Shown here in pieces: positions 20,916 through 33,032 of a DNA stretch of 35,301 nucleotides. The notes beneath the pieces are model-generated. The model had not been told where the DNA came from and ran no database searches. It saw nothing but the letters and a program-made list of their open reading frames with translations. How positions within the stretch are numbered: position 1 is the stretch's first letter; the number at the start of each line of letters is the position of its first letter. A program made the translations under genes and the position numbers. Source of the stretch: Grammothele lineata (taxonomy: Eukaryota > Basidiomycota > Agaricomycetes > Polyporales > Polyporaceae); the NCBI GenBank assembly GCA_002150815.3, contig NDFF03000333.1:1-35301 (forward strand). The letters run 5' to 3'.

Positions 20916-22448
20916 TCACCACAACATCCCGTTTGCCCTTAGGATATCCATCCCTTCTTCCTCGGGCACTGGCGCTATATGGACATCAGTCTTCGGCATG
21001 CCAGTCTCCAGGCCTGCCTTGGCTCCTTCAGACGAGACTGAATCCCGCCTAAATGTCCAGACACCGGGCCATAAGCCTTGGTCGCCTGGCCAGGTATAGC
21101 AGAGTGCGAGGAACGTCAAATTCTCCATGATCCGCGGCAGCACCTCCAACATTTGGTCCCGGCCGAAAGCTGCCAGTGCTTCCACAATGTTGCTTTCCTT
21201 GCCCTCCGAAGACGTTCGAATGTGCAAGTATAGATTCTTGCACGACGAAAAATGTTTCACCAACGACCGGACATCTTCCTAAAACATCGTGAAGAGGTGA
21301 GCTGTTGTCACGTACATATCAGGGACGAACGAGGCACTCACATAGAACGCCTTGGGGTCTATATAGCCGGCCGCCACTTCCAAAGTGACGTGGACAATGT
21401 CGACAGCCGCCAACGCGGATACCTGGGAGGAATGGTCAAGCCTCTCCACGGGGAATTGGGCATTCATCCGGACGCGCAAGACCTCCGGGCAGTGGTCCGC
21501 AACGACATCTCCAAGCCACCAGAACGCGTCCAGATCGAACGCGTTAACGTCCAGAACGCGAGTGTGGCAGGTATTGCCGAAGATGTAGAGGTCAAACAGA
21601 CCCCCAGTAACGACATCGAGCTCGCCCCAAGAGGACGTCCCGACGAGAGCAGCGGAACGCTGCTTATTGTATTGGCGGCACCCTTCCACGACGTCCGGGC
21701 TCCAGCCATCATCGATGACGGTGTCCCCGAGGTCGAGGGTGCGCAGGTTGGGGAAGGCGGCGCGGACGTGGCCGGGATGCTGGGACCAGTGTATCGACAA
21801 GAGAGCCAGGTGGGAGACCTTTGGAAAGACGATAGTCGTGGCTTCACGATGGGGGACGGAGGACGCGGCGCCACCAAGGAAGGTGACGATGGTAGTGAGT
21901 GTCTCTGAATGCCTCGCCAGGTCCCAGCTGATGCAAAGTGGGGTTTCGCAGCCGGTCACCTGGACGTCGACGAGGGTCGAACGCATGTTGCGAAGCAGCT
22001 CGTATACCTGGTTGGCCGCTGTTCCGTGCATGCGCACCGACTTCAAGCCTGGCAAGCCGGAGATCGCCTTCGTGATCGGTCGGTTCCGAGCCATCGTCAA
22101 TTCCGCATCGTTCACGACGAGCGTGTGTAGGCCTCTGAAGGTGCGGAGCGTCCGTCCAAATCGTCGCACCAACCGTTTATCCCCGACGATCCCGTTTGGA
22201 AAGGAAAGGCATAGCGTGTTGAGCCGTCGGATGGACGTTCTCTGTCTCATTCGTCGACGGCCGTCGACGAAGAGACAAAAGGAGCGGATTGTTGCGGGTG
22301 TGGTCAAGACCACCTCGTCTTCGAAGGCCTTCCAAGCGATGGTGCGCAATTCCTTGCATGTCGAACTCATGGACAACTTCGTGCTCTGGGAACAACGGTC
22401 GAGGATCTCGGACAGAAGGTCGAAGTTCAAGTGCCAGTGGGTGGCCAT
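20916..22448 (-). CDS. F-box-like protein with degenerate leucine-rich repeats
   Basis: Two exons: 22448-21342 and 21278-20916, joined over a 63-nt intron (GTGAGT..TTTTAG); 489 residues. Residues about 5-50 (HLNFDLLSEILDRCSQSTKLSMSSTCKELRTIAWKAFEDEVVL) have the hydrophobic spacing of an F-box: a start like LP.DLL.EIL, and L...TCK.L. The rest has leucine-rich-repeat-like strands such as VSHLALLSIHW, FPNLRTLDLGDTVIDDG and LTFLALCYTW. Fungal genomes encode many such proteins, usually substrate adaptors of SCF ubiquitin ligases (known of the family; the substrate is unknown here). The start is MATHWHLNF at 22448. A GTGAGT donor just upstream (about 22526) hints at an intron in the 5' leader. Confidence 0.82.
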
Positions 22449-23542
22449 TGCGGGGAGTCTGGCACGTGCCGATCGTTCCAATGGTCGGTAGGTGGTCAAT
22501 GCGATGGTAAGAAAAATATCACTCACGTCTATAGACCTGTGTAACGCTGTGGATTTGAATAGACGAAGGCGGAGGGGGTGAAATGTTGCCGGTGGGCGTG
22601 GTAGGTTGTCGAAGCTGAAGTAAGTCTTGGATGTTCGTTCGTCTCAGTCTTCATCTCACAGGAGATCGTATGGGACACCTTACCGTTACCGAATAGGGAT
22701 ATCAAGGATGCAGGGTATAAGACGGGGAGCACAGAGTGCGCCCGCCCGAGGTCGGGGACGAGGAGGAGATGGTGGTCAGGAAAAATGAGAGAAGGCGCCC
22801 AAAGCGTGCTCCGAATAAATACCCCCTCGTCGCCGCGGAGCGAATGGCTGTGATTCCCGCCTCGTTGCAAGAACATTACTCCGTACTACACTCCCACCGC
22901 ATCTTGCCACCCCATTGTTGTCTCTGGCCTTCACAGTACGTCGCCATTTCGCACTATGATAATCCGACTTGCGCTCTCTTCCAGACACACCGCTTACCAT
23001 CGGATGAGATCACTTTCAATGACTATAAAATGTTGTTGATCCCTAACAGCATGCTGCTACTACCTCTTGGCTGCTGCACTTTACGGCGATCTTCAGGATC
23101 TGCTTGATATCTGCACAAGTGGCAACTGGCCACTAGCAGATCTCATAAACCTACGCGTCCTGTATGCCGCTCAACAAGTTCTCGAAGCGATAAAGTATAT
23201 TATTCATGAGGCATAATTTCACAACCACGTTTAAGGCCAACGACGGGAAATTGTTGGAGGTCCAGTATCCCGCGAGGAAACGCGTCGAGCTGTGGCGGAG
23301 CGATCGGACGCGTAGGGCGCGCCTGTCACATGACAGGTGACGTCACGCGCCGTCCTATGCGAATACAACCTGACCAAACACCGCGACAACGACAGATGAA
23401 GGCCTTGTCGCTACGTCCTTACCTGAAGCGCGTCTTACGACTTCTTTCAACCAACGACTTCAGGCTGGAGAAGGTAGCTGTTCCAGTCAGGTCACAAACC
23501 TACAATACATCGATGCCAATCCCCATCTCACCGTCCGCTATC
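22449..23542. other. Divergent intergenic region, F-box gene to P-loop kinase
   Basis: About 1.1 kb. A short frame (22736-23107, +) has no recognisable product. The right end carries the palindromic elements at 23322-23346 listed separately. The open frame of the kinase continues back to 23330, so part of this region could be its coding N-terminus; Met codons in frame are at 23330, 23396 and 23513. Confidence 0.45.
23322..23346. promoter_or_regulatory. Two abutting palindromes including a CRE/ATF site
   Basis: CCTGTCA-CA-TGACAGG (23322-23337) is a perfect inverted repeat with a CACATG core. It runs directly into GTGACGTCAC (23337-23346), a perfect 10-nt palindrome containing the ATF/CREB consensus TGACGTCA (23338-23345). 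It lies about 200 nt upstream of the P-loop kinase start. ATF/CREB-type bZIP dimers bind TGACGTCA (known). Occupancy here is inferred. Confidence 0.6.
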
Positions 23543-24717
23543 ATGACTGACGTGTCAGATGTTCACCCTGCCAGTGAGAACAGCGGTTTGAGCTCAGAAA
23601 CACTCTCGAAGCCAGCGGAAAACGGCAACGAGCAACCACCTAAACCCTCCATCTCGCTCGATTTCCCGCCCGATCAGCAAGTAGTCTTGATCCTGGTGGG
23701 ACTTGTTGGGTCCGGAAAGGTCCGACCTTTTCTGCGCTTCGAAAACCCCAAACTGACCGACACTTACTTCTAAAGTCAACGTTTGCACAAGCCTTGGAGA
23801 AACACTTCCCAAAGTTTCGTCGGTGTAGCCAGGACGACCTCGGCGACCGGCGGAGCGTGGAGGCGCTCGCGAGGCGTTCTCTGCGCGAAGGCTTATCTGT
23901 GTGCATCGATCGGGGGAACTTTGACGAGAGGTCAGTCATTCGGCCTCGTCCCTCCTCGTGGGGGATCTGGGGTTTGTCGAGATACTCATGTTTCCCACGT
24001 GGCTCACAGTCAGAGAGCGACATGGGTCAATATCGCGCACGAGGTCCCAGACACAGCGGTATGGGTGTTGGTGTTTGACACGCCCTACGCAGTACGTATC
24101 ATGACCATGCGTGTGCATGGAATCATCGCTGAAGAGGTCTGTCCCAGGTATGCGCAACACGTATTTCAGAACGTTTGTGCCTCTTCCACTTCGAGGCGAG
24201 CATCGCTTGACGGGTCATATATCCAGGGACCGATCACCCCACAATCAAGACCCCCGAACTGGGCCTCGAAGTCTTGCAACGCTTTCAGTCACAATATCGC
24301 GCCCCGCGCCCTCACGAGGGTTATATGCGCATACTGCATGTAACACCCTCTGATCTATCTTCACCGCCGTACTCAGAAGCGGACGTACGAGACGTCATGT
24401 CACGTCTGCAAGCCACGCCGGAAGTAGTGTCCCCTACGCCGCGTGCGTTTGGCGGCGGCTTCCGCGGCGGCCTTCAGGGCAACCGAGGATTCGTGCCGCG
24501 AGGCTATCAGCCACGGGGTCGCCCTCAGCCTTTCCGCGGTGGTTCTCCACCTTCCAGGGGATATCGTGAAGGGTCCTATCAGGGCTCGAACACCGCTTGG
24601 AATCGACCGCCTCCGTCCAGGGAGTTTGGGCCTCCGTCACGCGGGTCGCAGGGGTGGCATCGAGGCGGGCACGGGGAAAGCAGTCGGACAGAGGAGAATT
24701 GGAGGAGGCAGACGTGA
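23543..24717 (+). CDS. P-loop kinase (AAA_33 / polynucleotide-kinase-like) with RGG tail
   Basis: Five exons: 23543-23719, 23776-23930, 24010-24091, 24148-24172, 24227-24717; 309 residues from this Met (23513 is an alternative start). Walker A GLVGSGKS at 53-60 is split by intron 1 after the Lys and re-formed by splicing. Then come FRRCSQDDLGDRRSVEALARRSLREGLSVCIDRGNFDESQR, VPDTAVWVLVFDTPYAVCATRISERTDHPTIKTPELGLEVLQRF and LHVTPSD. This layout, with D-R-x-N-F and VFDTP, is that of zeta-toxin/AAA_33-type small-molecule or polynucleotide kinases such as the PNKP kinase domain (family-level inference; substrate unknown). The last ~90 residues are Gly/Arg-rich (GGGFRGGLQGNRGFVPRGYQPRGR..), an RGG-type extension that suggests nucleic-acid binding. 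No phosphatase domain is present. Confidence 0.85.
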
Positions 24718-25023
24718 GATAGAACTTTTCCAAGCTTGTCGCTACATGTTGCTCAGAGTCAGAGGCCAGCGTCGAACTGGGATTCTTGACGATTGCTTGC
24801 AAACTCGTGCACGGTAGATTCGAGGATCGCGTTACATCACGATGTCACTGCGGGTGGACCGGTGTGACTTGACGCGTGTGTGACGGGAGTCCCCGAAACG
24901 AGACGGGCGGCGAGCGCAACGTGCGTCATAGGCGATTCGATAGAAGGTCCAGCTCGTATATAAGTCGAGGCCTACTGCCCACTCTCTCCACCCCTCCCCC
25001 ATCCTCTCTCTGGCACGATCCTC
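24718..25023. promoter_or_regulatory. Phosphoglucomutase promoter
   Basis: The 306-nt gap upstream of the phosphoglucomutase start holds TATATAA at 24957-24963, 61 nt before the ATG. A pyrimidine-rich leader (about 24970-25010) follows. This is a typical strong-promoter layout in filamentous fungi. Confidence 0.6.
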
Positions 25024-27026
<2,003 letters not shown>

Positions 27027-27577
27027 ATCGCGATCGCGGGCTTCGGAGACGTTGGGGTGGGCGGGTTGGAGAAAGGAAGTAATCCATGGAATGTACTCGT
27101 ACCTATCTGGAAACAATGAGCTAGCTGGTCTCTCCGAGCCTGATATTCCGTGTGCACTTAGGTGCCATATGATTCTGCGAGCGTTCCTTGCTTGAAAGTC
27201 GACTTGATCCCTCCCCTTCTATGTGAGAATTCCGATGAGTGGCTAGCCGCACCCTTGGAGGGAGAGACAGGCTGAGAGGCTCATAAGTTCAGTACTAGAA
27301 TTTTTGAGAGTACAAGTATCGTTACACCTATATCCGATCGCCGCAAAGGAAGAGACTAGTTGAGATGCTCGACTCCGATCACTTCCCGTCTGGTTGATCA
27401 ACGCCTCTAGCCTAGATCGCTTTTATCATGGACCAGCGCGGGATCACTTCTTGTACTATAGTGCAGGGCCCAGGTCCAAACCATGATGCATGAACAACGA
27501 GTCCAGAAAAAGAACCGTGGCGTCCATATGCCATCTTCAGCCCCCAGTCAGTGTTGGGCTAAGGACTGTGATCGCTT
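27027..27577. other. Convergent 3' flanks
   Basis: This region lies between the stop codons of phosphoglucomutase (+) and the 27578-28219 gene (-). It is AT-richer than the coding DNA around it, and no gene is seen. Confidence 0.45.
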
Positions 27578-28219
27578 CTAGTCAGTCAATCTTACGCCGC
27601 GAACGCGTGTGACACACGCACATGTCTCCGCGCGGACTAACGCCTCGTCAACGACGTCCCGCTTGAAAAGACCCTCTTCAACCCCGCGCGCGAGAAGCGC
27701 GCGTATCCAGTCTTGAACATTCCACGTGGGGCCGTCCGCCGGGGGAAGCATCACAGGCGTCGCCCACGCGAGCTCCTGCAGGCGCCTCCGCTGCGCGAGG
27801 GAGAGCACTCCCAGCGGGAGACGCATGCCACCAACGAGGTCCGGGGGCATCGCGCTCGTCGTGCGCGCGCCCCAGAAGACGAGGCGCGGCTGCGGCGCGG
27901 GGTCGCGCTTGAGGTCGTAGTGGTCAAGGTTGATGCCGCGCCAGGCGCAGTGCATGTCCGGGGCGCGCTCGGCGACGGGCGTCGCGTTCGAGGCGTCGAG
28001 TACGGTCTCGGTCGCCGCGGGCTGCCAGGCGAGGACCCAGTGGAGCTCGCGCCAGGAGCGGGCGCGGCCGTGTGCGGAGCGCGGGGAGCTGGGCGGGAGG
28101 ACGAGGAGGTAGAGGAGGCGTGGGGTGTCGCGATCTGGGTGTTGCCAGTCCATATCGATAGGCGGCGGGAGGGAGAGGCCTGCGCGACCCTGATCCGGGG
28201 CAATCTGGGGATCCGTCAT
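27578..28219 (-). CDS. Single-exon protein of unknown function
   Basis: An intron-free frame of 213 codons, starting MTDPQIAPDQGRAGLSLPPP. It is ordered rather than low complexity: RDTPRLLYLLVLPPSS, SWRELHWVLAWQP, MHCAWRGINLDHYDLKRDP, LVFWGARTTSAMPPDLVGGMRL and, near the end, TWNVQDWIRALLARGVEEGLF. The order of a hydrophobic strand, a HW..L strand and a WN..DW/SW helix near the C-terminus resembles small uncharacterised basidiomycete proteins of the DUF6914 kind; this assignment is tentative. GC content is very high, giving open shadow frames on the other strand. A splice-acceptor-like CTCAG a few bases upstream of the ATG may end a leader intron. Confidence 0.65.
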   Translation of the reverse strand: MTDPQIAPDQGRAGLSLPPPIDMDWQHPDRDTPRLLYLLVLPPSSPRSAHGRARSWRELHWVLAWQPAATETVLDASNATPVAERAPDMHCAWRGINLDHYDLKRDPAPQPRLVFWGARTTSAMPPDLVGGMRLPLGVLSLAQRRRLQELAWATPVMLPPADGPTWNVQDWIRALLARGVEEGLFKRDVVDEALVRAETCACVTRVRGVRLTD

Positions 28220-29293
28220 GGAACCTGAGGCAGGCCGGGCGGCGAGGAACAGGGTTGAGTTCCTGAGACAAAGGGAAATTAGATGGTCGAACGGATGGCT
28301 AGCTTGATGGTAAGGCAGGGACCGGAGGGTGGTTAGTCCGGGCGGATGCGTGTGGCTTCTCTGCTAATGGGAGGTCGTCCAGAAGAGGTCGCGGAGTGGA
28401 TGGATGGGCGAGGTAGATATAGATATTATTGACCCTCAGGTTCGAGTAGCCGTGTGTACGTGCTTGAGGTGGGTGCCGGTGGTCGGGAGGTAGGCACTGA
28501 GTAAGGCGTGGCAGGCGATGAAGGGCGAGTAGTTCTACCTTGCGGTACACGCCGAACCCCGTCGGTCGGGACAGATGGCCACGTGAATCCGATGGGGCGA
28601 CGGGCAGTTGCGTACGTTTTACGCTTCCGAGGCGGCGACACGGCAGGTTAGCTGCGATTGGAAGGAAAGACGTATTCAGTGCTTGTGCTGGGCGATACAT
28701 GCCGGGAACAGTGCGGCGTACTCGTTTGTATTTCGCGTGGCCGAATCGCCGATTGTGCCTGAGAGCGGAGACTCGGAATTTGAGAGCGTTTAGCGAGCAG
28801 CGCAAGTACTGTCTATGTGCCAATTGTCGGACCCTATCGTCCCTGAAGAGACATGCAGTTGTCAGACGGATTTGAAGATTTAGAAGAAGATGGTGAGCCG
28901 CGGTGGGATGCAAACACCATCAGGGGCGAGACGAAGCTACCGGTGGCACGATGTGGATGTGGCTGTCGCCAAAGTTATCGATGCGTTCCGACTACCTACG
29001 GCCGCCTTCGATTCCGAATCGACTGCGCCTTGCCTCACGTCCGCTAAGCGATCGTTCATTTATGCTACAGCCAAACGCAAAACAAACCGCGACTGAATCT
29101 CGAGTCATTCTTCAATGCGCTGGCCCCTTGCCCATGGAGTTGTCATGAAGTGAAGGCCCAAGTCACGGTGAGCTCCCAGTGCGAAAGTGGCCGTTACCCC
29201 TAACCCTGGGTAACTTCCCTTTTCCTATTGACCGCAAGAGACGCCCATCGTCGCGGCGTCTTTTCCTAACCCACACATTCAACCAGCTGAAAA
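28220..29293. other. Divergent intergenic region
   Basis: About 1.07 kb between the 27578-28219 gene (-) and the histidine methyltransferase gene (+). A 204-codon minus-strand frame (28299-28913) has no recognisable content and is overlapped by other frames. The palindrome with a telobox at 29193-29214 is listed separately. Confidence 0.45.
29193..29214. promoter_or_regulatory. Inverted repeat with telobox-like core
   Basis: GTTACCC (29193-29199) and GGGTAAC (29208-29214) form an inverted repeat around a CCCTAACCC word (29198-29206; GGGTTAGGG on the other strand). It lies 80-100 nt upstream of the methyltransferase ATG. TTAGGG-binding Myb-type factors such as Tbf1 use such sites in yeast promoters (known); its use here is inferred. 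Confidence 0.45.
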
Positions 29294-30694
29294 ATGTTTA
29301 AATTCAACTTCGATATCGAAGAGGAAGGTGGATTTGATATGCAGGATTTCCCAGAATGCGAGGAGGGAGCCACAGGTTCTGTAGCATCAGAAAGTCAGGT
29401 CGTTGAAACCCCCTCGACCGAAATTCCTATCGAACATCTGGTGAGGTTATTCCTGAGTACACCGTTTGGGACCAACAATTTGGCTCAGAGCACCTTTTTC
29501 AGATCGCGGCGCTACCCAATGACATGTCCTTCTCACCACTCTCAATTCCCGTGGGGTCAAATCGAAACATCATCCTCGCACGTCGAGATCTATTCGACGC
29601 TCGGTTTCAGCTAATTTCTTCTGACTCCGGCGATGCTCCTACCAACGAGCACTCTGATCTCGATTTTCTGGAAGCGCCCTCTGATCTTGTACCGGGTATA
29701 TACGAAGGTGGTTTGAAGACCTGGGAGTGTAGTCTTGATCTGGTTGATTGTCTCGAGTCGATACATGGATCCCAGATCGGCACTAAAATGAAAGGGAAAA
29801 AAGTGATTGAGGTACGCCCATATTCTCCCCATTCTTGTGGTAGATAGACCACTTGGCTAAATATTGAGACGTTACCAGCTGGGATGCGGGACAGCAATCC
29901 CCTCGTTATATCTACTCAGTCGCATCTTTGCCTCAGAACCTCCAACAAGCGGGGATCCAGGCGTAGATATCCATATGCAAGATTACAACGAGATGGTCAT
30001 CCGCCTCGTTACCCTACCTAATGTCATCCTGACATGGTGTAAGTTTCTCTACCAGCTTGTTGCATACTGGGCTCCCGTTGACGACAAATGGGCAGACATG
30101 TCTCCCGCGTCGGCCCCCTATCGCTCTACCACATCCGCCGCATCCGCCTTCCTTAGCTCCTCAGACCCCGAGCACCAAAACGATCCCGAATCAGAGCTTC
30201 CCCCAGCAGACCCCACTCAACCAGGCGAACTCCCACTCACGCCAGCGCTCACTGCCGCCTTCCTCTCCTCGCTGCGCACGTACGGCGTGCACCTCAAGTT
30301 CTTTTCAGGCTCATGGGGGACGTTCGATGTCTCCGCGGCCGGCGGGCCGTATGATCTCATCCTCACCTCCGAAACGATCTACCGCCCCGCGAGCCTCCCG
30401 GCGCTCGTTAGCCTCCTTCGTCGGGCGACGAAGGGCAAGGGGGAGGGCGCATTGGCCCAGGCAGTAGGGGCACTCACGCTGGAGGACGGCTCACGCAACC
30501 TAGAACGTCTCGCAGAGGCGCCGTACTTATGCCTCGTCGCCGCGAAGCTGGTGTACTTCGGGGTTGGAGGAGGTGTGAATGAACTCGTGCGGGCTGTGAG
30601 CGAGGGGGAGGAACACCGAGGACGGGTGGAGACAATTTGGGAGACAAGCAAAGGCGTTCGCAGGAGCGTGATGAGGGTGGTTTGGGATGCGTAG
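29294..30694 (+). CDS. HPM1: Protein-histidine N-methyltransferase (METTL18/Hpm1 type)
   Basis: Four exons: 29294-29440, 29503-29811, 29879-30038, 30096-30694; 404 residues. The seven-beta-strand SAM-binding motif is KVIELGCGTAIPSLYLL (about 149-166), re-formed across intron 2. Then come VDIHMQDYNEMVIRLVTLPNVILTW (motif post-I, acidic residue and DYN) and YDLILTSETIYRP, the family's post-II TSETIY signature. The N-terminal part GIYEGGLKTWECSLDLVDCLE is the usual Hpm1/METTL18 G-G-x-K-x-WE-x-(S/T)-xDL block. In yeast Hpm1 methylates a histidine of ribosomal protein Rpl3/uL3 (known). Intron 3 (57 nt, GTAAGT..GGGCAG) has no stop in frame and is a multiple of three. Splicing gives LTWYMSPASAPY, which fits the family; retention would insert 19 residues. 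Only 74 nt separate its stop codon from the convergent reductase stop. Confidence 0.9.
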
Positions 30695-30768
30695 CGGACA
30701 CACGGGACATGGATTCTTGTACACCGTTACAGACGCAGCAAATCACACGTGCTCATTCGCGTCCTCTT

Positions 30769-32262
30769 TCACTTCAGTGCGGGTGTGTCGCCACGGAGCA
30801 ACGCCGCCATGGCGGGCGGGTAGCGCGGTACGTTCTTCATATCTGCATCATCCGCGAGTTTGCGAATCGCTTCGACCTCCTCAGTAGATAGTTTAATCTT
30901 GGCGGCGTCCATGTTCTCTTTGATGTTCTATCACGACGTACCACATCGGTCGATGAGCCACTACACGCCTGTGCGGCTCTGTAGAACGACGCACCGCAGG
31001 CTTTGTGGATCCAGGGATCGGGAGAACATCGTCGCCCTGCGCGAGGAGCCATGCGAGCGTGGCTTGGCCGGGAGACACGCCGTGCTTGTCAGCAATACTT
31101 TTGATGCCGTCGACGACTTTGAGGACTTTCGGGAAGTTCTCTGCAGAGAAGCGCGGCAGCCCCCGGCGGACGTCGTTCTCCTCCAAATCGTCCGGCGATC
31201 TCTACGCAGGACAAAGAAGAGGTAACTCCATGTCAGCGAACGCTTTATCGAAGGACGTGAGCGTGAGCGGGCAGAGTGAAGACGCACGTATTTGCCGGCC
31301 AGGATACCACGCCCCACCGGCGAGTACGCAACGATCTTGACGCCAAGCTCACGTGCAGTCTTGAGCAGCGCAATCGTGTCGTCCTCGATGTCCAGTGTGA
31401 AGGGCGAGTATTCGACCTGTAGTGCAGCGATGGGATGCACGGCGTGCGCGCGGCGGAGGGTAGCAGCGGAGACTTCGGAGAGGCCGAGGTACTTGACTTT
31501 TCCGGCCCTATCGTACACATACTTGTTAGCGTCGAATCGAGTTGTTGATGAGAGGTACGTACTTGACTTGCTCTGCCATAGCACCCACAGTAATCTGGAT
31601 TATAATAAGCCTTCCGCCTCATCGATCCTAATCACTCGACGGACGACTGCGTACCTCGATAGGGACCGTCCGGTCGACACTATTGGGACAAACTCAATGG
31701 CTATACAGGCGAATGAGTGGCGAATAGGCGGGAAAACACACCGATGGTAGTACCACAGGTCGACGTAGTCGACCCCCAACTTCTGGAGAGATGCGTCGAG
31801 CTGTGCTGTGGCGTACTCGGGATCACCGCACACGCGCCGCCCATCCGGGAGCGGGGTGCCCATGACCATGCCAAATTTCGTGGCTAGGAAGATCTCATTT
31901 CTCTTTCCGGATCTCTTGAACCTTCGAGTGTATATCAAAGCGGTGTTAGAAGGGTATACAACAGAACTAGGGGATCGGAGGACTGCAGGGCAGATAACGA
32001 ACCATTGACCGATGAGCTCTTCGCTATCGCCATAGACGTTCGCGGTGTCCCAGTGCGTGCAACCGCTCGCATACACCGCGTCGAGGACCTATCGCACAAT
32101 GCATGATCAGAGAGGATACCTTGCAGGATGTTGCAGACGCACCTTCAATCGCTCCTCCGTGGGGAGCACAGTGCCATGGTAGGCAGAAATGCCCATGGCG
32201 CCGTATCCGACAGGGGAAACGTTGGCGTCGCCAATCTTGCGAGTACCAGTGTGGTTGGACAT
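30769..32262 (-). CDS. Aldo/keto reductase
   Basis: Eight exons: 32262-32143, 32088-32003, 31921-31742, 31679-31655, 31594-31563, 31507-31288, 31201-30995, 30927-30769; 342 residues, usual for the family. The catalytic tetrad is visible: Asp54 and Tyr59 in HWDTANVYG, Lys84 in FLATKFG, His128 in DLWYYHRVD. The barrel continues with [39 protein letters not shown], and the NADP-binding LPIPGSTK then [13 protein letters not shown]. It matches the fungal/bacterial AKR13-like group (yakc/YhdN type) of NADPH-dependent carbonyl reductases. The natural substrate cannot be read from sequence. Two exons are tiny (25 and 32 nt). Intron 2 (81 nt) is free of in-frame stops. Confidence 0.93.
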
Positions 32263-33032
32263 GATGGCGATAATGAGCTCTATCAAGTGAGGGAGATCGG
32301 AGCGATGTCGAGACGGTCGCTACTCTCGGGGGTATATATACCCCATCGATGCCCGAGAATGCCTCAGGCATCTGTGACACAACGCGAGTGGGAAAAGGCT
32401 TCCGCCGCATTGCACGGAAAGGACGCAAAATTGGCGCGTGCCTATATGAATATGCTGTCGGGGCACAAGTGGGTGAGAGATCGAGGAAGTCGGCCGTCGC
32501 AGGCATAGAGAGGTGGGATTCAATGACCATTCTGCAATCGTGAAACGCTCAAGCCGTCGCAGGTTGGAGGTATTGACTGATACAATGACACTAGACCCTT
32601 CATGCATACTGAGAACGCGAGAAGATGCGCGATGAGCTAGATGATTTGAACGGTGGTTAACGAGCGTCCTCACCTGTAAGTCATAGAGGTAGACATACGA
32701 GTAACCTCTCATGTCTCAATAGTCAGTCGGTACCAGCGTGGGTCCGATGACTAAGAGACATCGAATGCGCGTGGATCGTTGAGGCTATAGTCCCCATTTT
32801 GACGTTCGATGTCCCGACCGGACTTCTTGGCGCTCTCGCCTGTAAACTTCAACACGAGTGGAAAATCACTTTTCTCCATTTCGCCACGCATCAGACGGAA
32901 TCACCGCATATAGTTGACTTCCGTCTAACGTTTACGCCAGCAGACATGACTACCCTGAGCAACACGCTAACGAAGCACCACGAGGTCAACAGCTAGTTGG
33001 CGAAACAAGAGTCGAGAGTACGTACCTCCAAC
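32263..33032. other. Intergenic region upstream of the reductase
   Basis: 770 nt between the reductase start and the stop codon of the mpaB-like gene, both on the minus strand. Apart from the palindromic TATA element at 32329-32344, only short frames without recognisable content are seen. Confidence 0.45.
32329..32344 (-). promoter_or_regulatory. TATA box inside a perfect palindrome (reductase promoter)
   Basis: GGGGTATATATACCCC is a 16-nt perfect palindrome centred about 75 nt upstream of the reductase ATG at 32262. The TATATATA core is at the right distance for a TATA box. Confidence 0.6.

Noticed and set aside
21252..22491. Plus-strand frames of 218 and 274 codons opposite the F-box gene
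   Set aside because: They are shadows of the minus-strand gene, which has the F-box pattern and a proper intron.
28299..28913. 204-codon minus-strand frame
   Set aside because: Composition is Arg/His/Pro/Leu-rich without any motif, and other frames are open over it; possible but unsupported.
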